DNA from: CAWKDG01 sp963848355
GTDB lineage: Bacteria; Actinomycetota; Acidimicrobiia; Acidimicrobiales; UBA8190
Direction: 5' to 3'
Length of the DNA: 64,000 nt
NCBI GenBank assembly: GCA_963848355.1
Contig: CAWKDG010000001.1
Coordinates: 124,001 to 188,000, forward strand
Shown: positions 41,271 to 49,911 of the stretch, one piece after another
Position numbering within the stretch: position 1 is the stretch's first letter
Layout of the letters: the number at the start of each line of letters is the position of its first letter
The notes under the pieces: generated by a model
The model's database searches: none
Told to the model about the DNA's origin: nothing
What the model saw: the letters and a program-made list of their open reading frames with translations, nothing else
Program-made: the position numbers and the translations under genes

Positions 41271-41313
41271 CGCGGCGGCGGTGACGGGCCGAACCCGCTC
41301 GGGAGCCGTGCCA

Positions 41314-41319
41314 TAGCAT
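41314..41319 (+). promoter_or_regulatory. -10 hexamer TAGCAT, polA, leaderless candidate
   Basis: TAGCAT ends 8 bases before ATG 41328. No Shine-Dalgarno sequence is present. Confidence 0.4.
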
Positions 41320-41327
41320 CGGCCCCG

Positions 41328-44087
41328 ATGGCCGACGACGGACCCCTGTTCCTCCTCGACGGTAACTCGCTCGTCTTCCGGGCCTTCTTCGCCCTGCCCA
41401 TCGACCTGGCCACCCGGTCGGGCCAGGTCACCAACGCCGTCTACGGGTTCACCTCGATGCTCGTCAACCTGATGCGCGACCACAACCCGAGCGGGATCGG
41501 CGTGGCCTTCGACCGCCCCGAGCCCACCTTCCGCGACGACGTGGTCGAGGACTACAAGGGCAACCGGCCCGAGACCCCCGACCTCCTCATCCCGCAGTTC
41601 GCCCTGGTGCGCGACGTCCTCGCCGCTCTCGGTCTGCGGACGTTGGAGGTCCCGGGGTACGAGGCCGACGACATCCTCGCCACCCTCGCCACCCAGGCCC
41701 GTGACGACGGCCGTGACGTCGTCGTGGTCACCGGCGACCGCGACGCCTTCCAACTGGTGGAGGATCCCCACATCACGGTGATGTACACCCGCAAGGGACT
41801 GTCCGACACCGTCGTCTACAACGAGGCCGGCATCCTGGAGCGCTACGGCGTGCCGTCGTCGTCGTACGCCGTCCTCGCCGCCCTGCGCGGCGACCCCTCC
41901 GACAATCTGGCCGGTGTCCCGGGAGTGGGGGAGAAGACGGCGGCGAAGCTGGTGTCGTCCTACGGCGCGCTCGACGAGATCTTCGCCCACCTCGACGAGC
42001 TCACCCCGAAGCTGCGCCAGAACATGGCCGAGAACGAGGATCGGGTCCGGCGCAACGCCAAAGTGATCCCGCTGGTGCGGGACGTCCCTCTCGAGCTCGG
42101 CCTCGACGACCTGGCCCTCGGGGCATGGGACACGGCCGAGGTGAAGCGGGTCTTCGGTCAATTGGAGATGCCCACCCTGTGGCAACGCCTGGCCCCGCTG
42201 ATGGGCGACGACGACACCCCGTTGCCGCGTTCGTCGGTCGGCGCCACGGGCCCGGTCTTCGACGTGGCCCGGGTGGTGACACACATCGCCACCACCGCGT
42301 CCGAGGTCGTCGCCGCCCTCGAGGCGTTGGGCGACGCCGCCCTCGTCGCGTTGGCCCCCGCCTGGACCGGCGATCCGGGACGGTCGGCCCTGGCCGGCCT
42401 GGCCGTGGCCGGCACGGCCGCCGACGCCACCGACGCGGCCGAGGAAGGACCGGCCGGCGGGGCGGCCGTGTGGATCGGACGCGACCTCGTGACCGACGGC
42501 GCCGTGCTGGCCGCGCTCGGGGCGTTGCTCGGTCCCGGCGGGAGGCCCGTCGTGGCCCACGGGGTCAAGGAGCTCATCCGCGTCCTGCTCCCGCACGGCA
42601 TCGACATCGTCGCCCTGGCCATGGACAGCGCCGTAGCCGCCTACCTCCTCGACCCCTCCTCGGGCCGCTACCGGTTGGAGGACGTCGTCGACGCCCATCT
42701 GGGCGTGGCCCTGGACCCCGGCGTGCAGGCGACGGCGGCGGGGCAGCTCGATCTCGACGGCGACACCACCGAGGACGGTGCCGTGCAGGCGGGGCGCCAG
42801 GCCGTGGCCCTGGCCGCGGTGGTGGCGCCTCTGCGCCAGGCCCTCGACAGCACCGGCCTGGCCCGGCTCCACGACGAGGTCGAACGGCCGCTCGTACGCG
42901 TGCTGGCGCGCATGGAGGTGGCCGGCATCGGCGTCGACCGCGCCGAGCTGCGCCGGATCACCGACGAGTTCGTGGCCGAGTGCGCGCGTCTCGAGGCCGA
43001 GATCCACAAGCAGGCGGGTGAGACCTTCAACGTGAACTCGACGCCGCAGCTGCGCGCCGTGCTCTACGAGCGCCTCGGTCTGACGCCGGGACGCAAGACG
43101 AAGACGGGGTACTCGACCGACGCCCAGACGCTCGAGCGCCTCCGCGACCAGCACCCGGTGGTGGAGACCCTCCTGCGCTATCGCGAGGTGGAGAAGCTGC
43201 GCTCGACCTACGGAGAGAGCCTCCTCGCCGAAGTGGGAGCCGACGGGCGGATCCATGCCACCTTCCAACAGACGGTGGCCCGCACCGGACGTCTGTCGTC
43301 GGACCGGCCCAACCTGCACAACATCCCCGTCCGCACCGAGGAGGGGCGGCAGCTGCGGCGCGCCTTCGTGCCGTCACCGGGCCACCGGCTCCTCGTGGCC
43401 GACTACGACCAGATCGAGCTGCGGGTCATCGCCCACCTGGCGGCCGACCCCGGTCTCATCGCCGCCTTCGCCGAGGAGCGCGACATCCACCGGACCACGG
43501 CCGCCCGCGTCTTCGGGGTCCCGGCCGACGAGGTGACGGGCGCCCAGCGCAACCGGGCCAAGATGGTCTCGTACGGGCTCGCCTACGGCATGGAGGCCTT
43601 CGGCCTGGCGCAGCGCCTCTCCATCGAGACGGCCGAGGCCCAGGAGATCCTCGACGCCTACTTCAACGCCTTCCCCGCCGTGCGTGCCTACATGGAGCAG
43701 ACGGTGCACGAAGCGCGATCCAAGGGGTACACCGAAACCCTCTACGGACGTCGCCGGCCGCTGCCCGACCTGCACTCGCCCAACCGCAACCTCCGGATGG
43801 CGGCCGAACGCCAGGCCATGAACGCGGGCATCCAGGGCCTCGCCGCCGACCTCTTCAAGGTGGCCCTCGTCCGTCTGGACACGGCCCTCGAGGACCGGGC
43901 GCTGGCCTCGCGGCTGGTCCTCCAGGTCCACGACGAGGTTCTCGTCGAGGTGCCCACGGGCGAGGAGGACACCGTCATGACCCTGGTCTGCGACGTCCTC
44001 GGCGGCGTGGCCGACGCCGTGGGCCTGGCCGTGCCCCTGAAGGTGTCGAGTGCCTGGGGCTCCTCGTGGGCCGACGCCAAGGGGTGA
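41328..44087 (+). CDS. polA: DNA polymerase I
   Basis: This 919-residue enzyme fills gaps and removes RNA primers. The 5' nuclease (residues 1-290) shows LLDGNSLVFRAFFALP, GIGVAFDRPEPTFRDD, GYEADDILATLA, VVTGDRDAFQLVE and GVPGVGEKTAAKLV. The middle domain keeps the 3'-5' exonuclease position, but the expected DxE motif is replaced (LVALAPAWTGD), so proofreading is probably lost, as in mycobacterial Pol I. The polymerase part has RTGRLSSDRPNLHNIPVR, motif A VADYDQIELRV (near residue 690), motif B RAKMVSYGLAYGM (near 745) and motif C VHDEVLVEV (near 866). Length is close to the M. tuberculosis enzyme. Confidence 0.97.
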   Translation: MADDGPLFLLDGNSLVFRAFFALPIDLATRSGQVTNAVYGFTSMLVNLMRDHNPSGIGVAFDRPEPTFRDDVVEDYKGNRPETPDLLIPQFALVRDVLAALGLRTLEVPGYEADDILATLATQARDDGRDVVVVTGDRDAFQLVEDPHITVMYTRKGLSDTVVYNEAGILERYGVPSSSYAVLAALRGDPSDNLAGVPGVGEKTAAKLVSSYGALDEIFAHLDELTPKLRQNMAENEDRVRRNAKVIPLVRDVPLELGLDDLALGAWDTAEVKRVFGQLEMPTLWQRLAPLMGDDDTPLPRSSVGATGPVFDVARVVTHIATTASEVVAALEALGDAALVALAPAWTGDPGRSALAGLAVAGTAADATDAAEEGPAGGAAVWIGRDLVTDGAVLAALGALLGPGGRPVVAHGVKELIRVLLPHGIDIVALAMDSAVAAYLLDPSSGRYRLEDVVDAHLGVALDPGVQATAAGQLDLDGDTTEDGAVQAGRQAVALAAVVAPLRQALDSTGLARLHDEVERPLVRVLARMEVAGIGVDRAELRRITDEFVAECARLEAEIHKQAGETFNVNSTPQLRAVLYERLGLTPGRKTKTGYSTDAQTLERLRDQHPVVETLLRYREVEKLRSTYGESLLAEVGADGRIHATFQQTVARTGRLSSDRPNLHNIPVRTEEGRQLRRAFVPSPGHRLLVADYDQIELRVIAHLAADPGLIAAFAEERDIHRTTAARVFGVPADEVTGAQRNRAKMVSYGLAYGMEAFGLAQRLSIETAEAQEILDAYFNAFPAVRAYMEQTVHEARSKGYTETLYGRRRPLPDLHSPNRNLRMAAERQAMNAGIQGLAADLFKVALVRLDTALEDRALASRLVLQVHDEVLVEVPTGEEDTVMTLVCDVLGGVADAVGLAVPLKVSSAWGSSWADAKG

Positions 44088-44114
44088 CCGGGGAGGGGAG
44101 CCAGGATCACCCGG

Positions 44115-44142
44115 GCTGACCAGGGAGCCTGTTTGGTAGGAT
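44115..44142 (+). promoter_or_regulatory. Probable rpsA promoter (GCTGAC, 16 bases, TAGGAT)
   Basis: TAGGAT at 44137-44142 is a good -10, with GCTGAC at 44115-44120 as a weak -35. The predicted leader is about 75 bases before ATG 44226. Unlike most starts in the window, rpsA would therefore have a 5' untranslated region, which may allow autoregulation as in other bacteria. Confidence 0.4.
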
Positions 44143-44225
44143 TGACAGCTGGTCACCACCGGTGGCCCTCCCGCGCGCTCTCGACGCGTGGGGTGTCTCG
44201 ATCCTGAAAGCGAGTTTCGAACTTC

Positions 44226-45785
44226 ATGCCCGACGACGTCGCCGGTTCCTCCGGCGCTCTTGACCCGGCGGCCCCCTCCGCCGCGGCGACCGGTGAGGTC
44301 CCCGGCGCCATCGCCCTCATGTCCGATGCCCCCATGGGCACCTTTGACGACGCCGGGACGTACATCCCCCGAGCCATCGTCGAGGACGACCTGGGCGGAA
44401 CCTCCCTCGAAGACGCCATCGACGCCACCATCGTCGAATTCGACGACGGTGACATCGTCGAAGGCACGGTGGTGAAGATCGATCGCGACGAGGTGCTGCT
44501 CGACATCGGATTCAAGTCCGAGGGCGTCATCCCCGTCCGCGAGCTGTCCATCCGCAACGACGTCGACCCCGAGGAGATCGTGAGCCTCGGCGAGCACCTG
44601 GAGGCCCTGGTCCTGCAGAAGGAGGACAAGGAGGGCCGGCTCGTCCTGTCCAAGAAGCGCGCCCAGTACGAGCGCGCCTGGGGCACCATCGAGAAGATCA
44701 AGAGCTCCGACGGGATCGTGAAGGGCCCCGTCATCGAGGTGGTCAAGGGCGGTCTCATCGTCGACATCGGGCTCCGCGGATTCCTCCCCGCCTCCCTCGT
44801 CGAGCTGCGACGGGTGCGCGAGCTCCAGCCCTACGTGGGCCGCAGCATCGAGGCCAAGATCATCGAGCTCGACCGCAACCGCAACAACGTCGTCCTGTCG
44901 CGTCGCGCCTGGTTGGAAGAGACCCAGAAGGAGCAGCGCGGCGAGTTCCTGGTCAATCTGAAGCCGGGCGAGCGCCGGCGCGGCGTGGTGTCTTCCGTCG
45001 TCAACTTCGGTGCCTTCGTCGACCTCGGCGGCATGGACGGACTGATCCACGTCTCCGAGCTCTCGTGGAAGCACGTCGACCACCCCTCGTCGGTGGTGTC
45101 GGTGGGCGACGAGGTCGACGTCGAGGTCCTCGACGTCGACCTCGACAAGGAGCGCATCAGCCTGTCCCTGAAGGCCACGCAGACCGACCCCTGGCAGGAG
45201 TTCGCCAACTCTCACCAGGTGGGCGAGCTCGTCTACGGGCGCATCACCAAGCTCGTCCCCTTCGGTGCCTTCGTCCAGGTGGGCGACGGGATCGAAGGAT
45301 TGGTCCACATCTCGGAGATGGCCGGCCACCACGTCGACCTCCCCGAGCAGGTCGTCACCCCCGGTGAAGAGCTGTGGGTGAAGATCATCGACATCGACCT
45401 CCAGCGCCGGCGCATCAGCCTGTCCATCAAGCAGGCCGCCGAAGGTGGGGAGGTGTCCGAGGAGTACCGCGAGGCCTTCGGGGAGCACGCCTACGACGAG
45501 CAGGGCAACTACATCGGCTTCGACTACGCCGCCGCCGAGTTCACCCCCGAGACCGAGGCGCAGGCCGCATGGTCGGAGTACGTGGCCGAGCACGGGAGTC
45601 CCCCCGAGGGGACCGAGCTCCCCGCCGGTATCGAGCGACCGGCTCCGGCTGACGCCCCCGACGCCCCGGTGGCCGAGGCGGCGCCCGCACCGGCCGACGC
45701 CGCCCCCGCTCCGGTCGTGGCCACCCCCGAGCCGCCGGTGGCGGCCGAGGTCGCCGACACCCCACCCGCTCCCACCGAGGGCTGA
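44226..45785 (+). CDS. rpsA: 30S ribosomal protein S1
   Basis: The 519-residue protein helps mRNA bind the 30S subunit. Four S1 RNA-binding domains are visible at about residues 77-150, 165-237, 248-322 and 334-407. Domain 3 has VVNFGAFVDLGGMDGLIHVS and domain 4 has KLVPFGAFVQVGDGIEGLVH, the standard S1 fold signature. Four domains rather than six is the actinobacterial form. The first 75 residues are acidic. The last 90 are Pro/Ala-rich low-complexity sequence, longer than in mycobacteria. It is convergent with the peptide-transporter operon, 16 bases away. Confidence 0.96.
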   Translation: MPDDVAGSSGALDPAAPSAAATGEVPGAIALMSDAPMGTFDDAGTYIPRAIVEDDLGGTSLEDAIDATIVEFDDGDIVEGTVVKIDRDEVLLDIGFKSEGVIPVRELSIRNDVDPEEIVSLGEHLEALVLQKEDKEGRLVLSKKRAQYERAWGTIEKIKSSDGIVKGPVIEVVKGGLIVDIGLRGFLPASLVELRRVRELQPYVGRSIEAKIIELDRNRNNVVLSRRAWLEETQKEQRGEFLVNLKPGERRRGVVSSVVNFGAFVDLGGMDGLIHVSELSWKHVDHPSSVVSVGDEVDVEVLDVDLDKERISLSLKATQTDPWQEFANSHQVGELVYGRITKLVPFGAFVQVGDGIEGLVHISEMAGHHVDLPEQVVTPGEELWVKIIDIDLQRRRISLSIKQAAEGGEVSEEYREAFGEHAYDEQGNYIGFDYAAAEFTPETEAQAAWSEYVAEHGSPPEGTELPAGIERPAPADAPDAPVAEAAPAPADAAPAPVVATPEPPVAAEVADTPPAPTEG

Positions 45786-45801
45786 GCGGGGCCTCCCCGC
45801 C

Positions 45802-46851
45802 CTACGCCGGTCCGGGGGACGTCGCCCCCACGGGCGACGCCGACGCCGTGATCTCGACCGGCTGGGCCAGGGGGAAGTGACAGGCCACGAAATGGTCGGG
45901 GCCGAGGGCCCGCATCTGCGGCTCCTCCGCGGCGCACCGGTCCTGGGCGTACGGGCACCGGGTGCGGAAGCGGCACCCCGACGGAGGGTCGCTCGGAGAG
46001 GGGAGCTCACCCGCCAGCGCGGCGGACCCTTCGCCTCCGGCCGACGGGTCGGGTTCCGGGATGGAGGCCAGCAGGGCCGCCGTGTAGGGATGCGCCGGGT
46101 GACGGTAGAGGACGTCGGGCGACGCCACTTCACACAGCTTCCCCAGGTACATCACGGCCACGCGGTCGCTCACGTTCTTCACCACGGCGAGATCGTGGGC
46201 GATGAAGACCATGGTCAACCCGCGGGCCCGCTTCAGATCGTCGAGCAGGTTGAGGATCTGCGCCTGCACGGAGACATCGAGGGCCGAGACGGGTTCGTCG
46301 CAGATGAGCAACGTCGGTTCGAGCATCAGGGCCCGGGCGATGCTGATCCGCTGGCACTGACCGCCGGAGAACTCGATGGGCCGACGCCCGCCGGCGTCGC
46401 TCGGGTTGATGCCGACCGACTCGAGTGTCTGACTGGCTTTGGCCCGGCGCTCGTCGCGCGTCCCCATGTTCCAGATGGACAGCGGTTCCATGACCGAGTC
46501 GAGAACGCGCCGGCGCGGATTCAACGACGAGATCGGATCCTGGAAGACCATCTGCACCTTCGTCCGCGCCTGACGCAGCTCACGGGTCCCGAGCGCGGTG
46601 AGCTCGGTCCCGGCGAAGTTGACCGAGCCGCTGTCGGGGGGATGCACGAGGGCCACGGCCCGTCCCGTCGTGGACTTGCCGCACCCTGATTCGCCCACGA
46701 GACCGAGCGTCTCCCCGGCGGCCACGTCGAAGCTCACGTCGGACACGGCCTGGATGCGGCGTTGGCCCTTGCCGAAGCCGACGACGAGGTGCTCGACGCG
46801 CAGCAGCATGTCGGCGTCGGGACGGAGCTGGGCGGTCCCGCTTCCGGCCAT
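45802..46851 (-). CDS. Oligopeptide/dipeptide ABC transporter ATP-binding protein (OppF/DppF-type)
   Basis: The 349-residue ATPase has Walker A LVGESGCGKSTTGR, signature IEFSGGQCQRISIARAL, Walker B LLICDEPVSALDVSVQAQ and switch FIAHDLAVVKNVSDRVAV. The C-terminal extension SGCRFRTRCPYAQDRCAAEE carries the Cys pattern of the Opp/Dpp subfamily, which binds an iron-sulfur cluster in some members. ATG 46851 shares one base with the previous gene (TGATG). It is the last gene of an operon read substrate-binding protein, permease, permease, ATPase, ATPase. The peptide specificity is unknown. Confidence 0.93.
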   Translation of the reverse strand: MAGSGTAQLRPDADMLLRVEHLVVGFGKGQRRIQAVSDVSFDVAAGETLGLVGESGCGKSTTGRAVALVHPPDSGSVNFAGTELTALGTRELRQARTKVQMVFQDPISSLNPRRRVLDSVMEPLSIWNMGTRDERRAKASQTLESVGINPSDAGGRRPIEFSGGQCQRISIARALMLEPTLLICDEPVSALDVSVQAQILNLLDDLKRARGLTMVFIAHDLAVVKNVSDRVAVMYLGKLCEVASPDVLYRHPAHPYTAALLASIPEPDPSAGGEGSAALAGELPSPSDPPSGCRFRTRCPYAQDRCAAEEPQMRALGPDHFVACHFPLAQPVEITASASPVGATSPGPA

Positions 46852-48029
46852 CAGACCGTCGTCCCGGTGGTGTCGCCGCCGGCCGCTGCCCCCGGGGTGA
46901 CCCCCGTCGAGGCGACCGCACCGGCGGGGACGGTGCCGCTGAAGGCGATGGCGGCGGGGACGCCGGCGGCCACGTTGCGGCTCAGGGCGTCGTTGCCCTC
47001 GGGCGACCCCACCGGGAACCAGCACGAGAACAGATGACCGGCGCCGGCCGTGCGTGACGGGGGCTCCTCGTCGCGGCACCGGTCCTGGACGTAGGGGCAC
47101 CGGGGGGCGAAGGGACAGCCCCGGGGCAGTGCCGCCAGGTCGGGAGGGCGACCGGGAATGGCCCGCAGACGGGTGTGGCTGGGATCGGTCAGCCGGGGGA
47201 TCGACCGCAGCAGGGCCTCGGTGTACGGCATCCGTGTATGCGAGAAGAGGTCCTTCGTGGGTGCCTGCTCGACGATGCGGCCGGCGTACATCACGGCGAT
47301 GTCGTCGGCGCGGTTGGCCACCACGCCGAGATCGTGGGTGACCAGGATCATCCCCATCGACCGCTCGCGCTGCAGCGTGGCCAGCAGGTCGAGGATCTGG
47401 GCCTGGAGGGTGACGTCCAGCCCCGTCGTCGGCTCGTCGGCCAGGACGAGCTTGGGCCCGCAGGCCAGGGCGATGGCGATCATGACCCGCTGGCGCATGC
47501 CACCCGAGAGCTCGTGGGGGTAGTTCCGCATGCGCTGCTCGGGCGCGGGGATCCCCACCGAGGTGAGCAGGGCGACGGCGGTGTCGTGGGCGGCGCGGCG
47601 GTCGAGGCCGAGGCGGATCCGCAGCGATTCGGTCAACTGACGGTCGACGCGCACCACGGGGTTCAGTGCCGTCATGGGGTCCTGGAAGATGACCGCCATC
47701 TGGGTACCCCAGACGTCACGGAGCTCGTACGGGGTCAGCGACATCAGTTCGTGGCCGGCGAAGCGTACCGACCCCGACCTCTCCAGGTTGGTGTTGGGCA
47801 GAAGGCCCATGATCGAACGCGTGAGCACCGTCTTGCCCGACCCCGACTCACCCACGATGCCCAGGGTCCGGCCCCGGGCCAAGGTGAACGAGATGCCGTC
47901 GTTGGCCCGCACCAGACCGCGCTCGGTGCGGAAGGCCGTGCGCAGATCCTGCACGTCGAGGAGCGGCTCCTCGAGCTCGGCCGCGTCGGGGAAGTGGAGA
48001 TGCGACGTCCGTCGCTGGCGGAAGTTCAC
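46851..48029 (-). CDS. Oligopeptide/dipeptide ABC transporter ATP-binding protein (OppD/DppD-type)
   Basis: The 392-residue ATPase partner of the next gene has LLDVQDLRTAFRTERGLVRA, Walker A IVGESGSGKTVLTR, signature HELSGGMRQRVMIAIAL, Walker B LVLADEPTTGLDVTLQAQ and VTHDLGVVANRADDIAVM. The Cys-rich GCPFAPRCPYVQDRCRDEEP extension is present. The last 45 residues (Ala/Gly/Thr-rich) are longer than usual for OppD. GTG 48029 overlaps the upstream permease stop by GTGA. Confidence 0.93.
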   Translation of the reverse strand: MNFRQRRTSHLHFPDAAELEEPLLDVQDLRTAFRTERGLVRANDGISFTLARGRTLGIVGESGSGKTVLTRSIMGLLPNTNLERSGSVRFAGHELMSLTPYELRDVWGTQMAVIFQDPMTALNPVVRVDRQLTESLRIRLGLDRRAAHDTAVALLTSVGIPAPEQRMRNYPHELSGGMRQRVMIAIALACGPKLVLADEPTTGLDVTLQAQILDLLATLQRERSMGMILVTHDLGVVANRADDIAVMYAGRIVEQAPTKDLFSHTRMPYTEALLRSIPRLTDPSHTRLRAIPGRPPDLAALPRGCPFAPRCPYVQDRCRDEEPPSRTAGAGHLFSCWFPVGSPEGNDALSRNVAAGVPAAIAFSGTVPAGAVASTGVTPGAAAGGDTTGTTV

Positions 48030-48961
48030 AGGTTCCCGGCGCGGACGTCGAAGCGCGCCCGCAGGCGGTCCGCCATCAGGTTCAGCGCCACGAGAAGGAG
48101 GAAGATGTAGATCGACGGCCACAGGGCGATGTACGGGTTCAGAGCCAGATTGTTGTTCTGGACCCCCTCGTTGATGATGTTGCCCAGTGACGCCGTGGGC
48201 AGCGTGATCGACAGACCGAGGAAGGCCAACGAGCCCTCGAGGATGATGGCCACGGCCACACCGATCAGCGCGAACGACACCGCCGCCGGAATGACGTTCG
48301 GGAGGAGCTCCCGGTACAGGATCCGCCACGTGGTGGCACCCATGGTGCGGGCGGCGACGACGAATTCGCGGTTGGCGAACGACAGCGTGGTGGCCCGGAT
48401 GACGCGGAAGAGACTGGGGGCGCCGGCGACGGCGAACATGATGGTGAGCTTCAAGAGGGTCGTCGGTCGCCAGAAGGCCTCGATCACCAGAATGGCCAGC
48501 AAGGCGGGGAAGGCCAGGACGACGAGGGAACCGGCATTGAGGATGCTGTCGATCCACCCACCGGCGTAGCCGGCCAGCAACCCGAACGTCCCCCCCACGA
48601 GGAGGGCCAGGGCGACGGAGGCGAAGCCGATGACGAAGGACACGCGCGACCCGTAGATGATGCGGGACAGCAGGTCGCGGCCGAGGTCGTCGGTGCCGAG
48701 AAGATGATGGAAGCTCGGGCCGACGTTCACCGCCGTGTAGTCCTGGAAATTGGGGTTCTTGAGCGGCAGCGACGAGGCGAACAGGGCCAGCAGGATCATC
48801 ACGGCGACCCAGGCCACGCACACCCAGAAGACGACCCCGAGCCCCGACCTCGCGGCGTTGGCCACGATGGCCGGGTCGGGCACGCCCCGTAACTCCTCGT
48901 ACTCGCGGACGCGTTCCATGGCTCCCACGGCACTGGCCGCCGTTCCCACGGTCTCAGCCAC
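48026..48961 (-). CDS. Oligopeptide/dipeptide ABC transporter permease (OppC/DppC-type)
   Basis: This 311-residue permease has one N-terminal helix (VFWVCVAWVAVMILLALFAS), then the conserved HHLLGTDDLGRDLLSRIIYG, five more helices and the cytoplasmic EAA loop REFVVAARTMGATTWRILYR that docks the ATPases. FLGLSITLPTASLGNII near the end is typical. GTG 48961 overlaps the OppB-type stop by 8 bases. ATG 48919, just after GGGAG, is an equally possible start. Confidence 0.92.
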   Translation of the reverse strand: MAETVGTAASAVGAMERVREYEELRGVPDPAIVANAARSGLGVVFWVCVAWVAVMILLALFASSLPLKNPNFQDYTAVNVGPSFHHLLGTDDLGRDLLSRIIYGSRVSFVIGFASVALALLVGGTFGLLAGYAGGWIDSILNAGSLVVLAFPALLAILVIEAFWRPTTLLKLTIMFAVAGAPSLFRVIRATTLSFANREFVVAARTMGATTWRILYRELLPNVIPAAVSFALIGVAVAIILEGSLAFLGLSITLPTASLGNIINEGVQNNNLALNPYIALWPSIYIFLLLVALNLMADRLRARFDVRAGNL

Positions 48962-49898
48962 GGCGGACCCGCGGATCGAGGAAGGTGAAGAGGATGTCGA
49001 CGCCGAAGTTGATGACGACGTAGGCGACGGCCACGACGAGGGCCATGCCCTGCACGACGAGATAATCGCGCGAGTCGATGGCCTGGATGAGCTGGAAGCC
49101 GATGCCGGGGAGTTGGAAGAGGATCTCCACCACGAAAGCACCGGTGAACAGCGAACCGATGCTCAGCCCGGCCCCGGCCAGGAGGGCGAACGACGACGGT
49201 CGCAGGGCGTGGCGCAGCAGGATGTAACGCGTCGACAGCCCCTTGGCCCGGGCCATGGTGATGAAGTCCTCCTGCAGCGTGGCGATGAGGTCGGCCCGCA
49301 GCAGGCGGTAGTAGATGGCCACCGAGCCTACGGCGAGGGCGATCGACGGCAGCAGAACGGACTTGAGGTTCGATCCGAGGCCCTGGGACAGGGGGTTGAA
49401 CCCGGTCGCCGGGAAGATGTGGATCTTCACCGCCACCACCAGCACCAGGATCACGGCCACCACGAAGGTGGGGACGGCCAGGAGGGCGTAGGTCGACGTG
49501 GTCGAGATCCGGTCGAACAGCCGGTTGGGTCGCAGCGCCGCCACCAGGGCCAGGGGGATGGCGACGGCGAAGGCGAGCAGCTGCGACACGATGATCAGCT
49601 CGAGGTCGATGGGAAAGGCCACGCCGATGGCATTGGTGACCGTCTGGTGGGTGAGGAAGGAGATCCCCAGGTTGCCGTGGAACACGTTGCTGATCCACGT
49701 CTGGTACTGGGACAACAGCGGCTTGTTGAGTCCCAGCTGACGCAGCAGCTCGGCCCGGGCCTGGGCCGTGTCGTTCGGCCCCAGGATGGAGACCGTCGGA
49801 TCGCCGGGCAGCAGGTGGACGAGCAGGAAGGCGACGATGGAGATAAAGAAGCAGATGACGATGAGCTGGACGACCCGTCCACCGATGTAACGAGTCAT
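48954..49898 (-). CDS. Oligopeptide/dipeptide ABC transporter permease (OppB/DppB-type)
   Basis: The 314-residue permease begins MTRYIGGRVVQLIVICFFIS. Then come FLLVHLLPGDP, NLGISFLTHQTVTNAI, the EAA loop EDFITMARAKGLSTRYILLR and the final FGVDILFTFLDPRVRRG, all classic OppB features. Six membrane helices are expected. It starts 13 bases downstream of the binding-protein gene and pairs with the OppC-type subunit to form the pore. Confidence 0.94.
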   Translation of the reverse strand: MTRYIGGRVVQLIVICFFISIVAFLLVHLLPGDPTVSILGPNDTAQARAELLRQLGLNKPLLSQYQTWISNVFHGNLGISFLTHQTVTNAIGVAFPIDLELIIVSQLLAFAVAIPLALVAALRPNRLFDRISTTSTYALLAVPTFVVAVILVLVVAVKIHIFPATGFNPLSQGLGSNLKSVLLPSIALAVGSVAIYYRLLRADLIATLQEDFITMARAKGLSTRYILLRHALRPSSFALLAGAGLSIGSLFTGAFVVEILFQLPGIGFQLIQAIDSRDYLVVQGMALVVAVAYVVINFGVDILFTFLDPRVRRG

Positions 49899-49911
49899 GC
49901 CGGAGACGTCC

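Noticed and set aside
40257..43319. 1020-codon open frame on the minus strand opposite polA
   Set aside because: It mirrors polA codons (high GC in third positions of the plus frame), has His/Gly/Asp-rich low-complexity sequence and no recognisable domain, so it is a GC-bias shadow.
43374..46133. 919-codon open frame on the minus strand opposite polA and rpsA
   Set aside because: Antisense shadow of two well-supported housekeeping genes with Leu/Gly/Asp-rich low-complexity translation.
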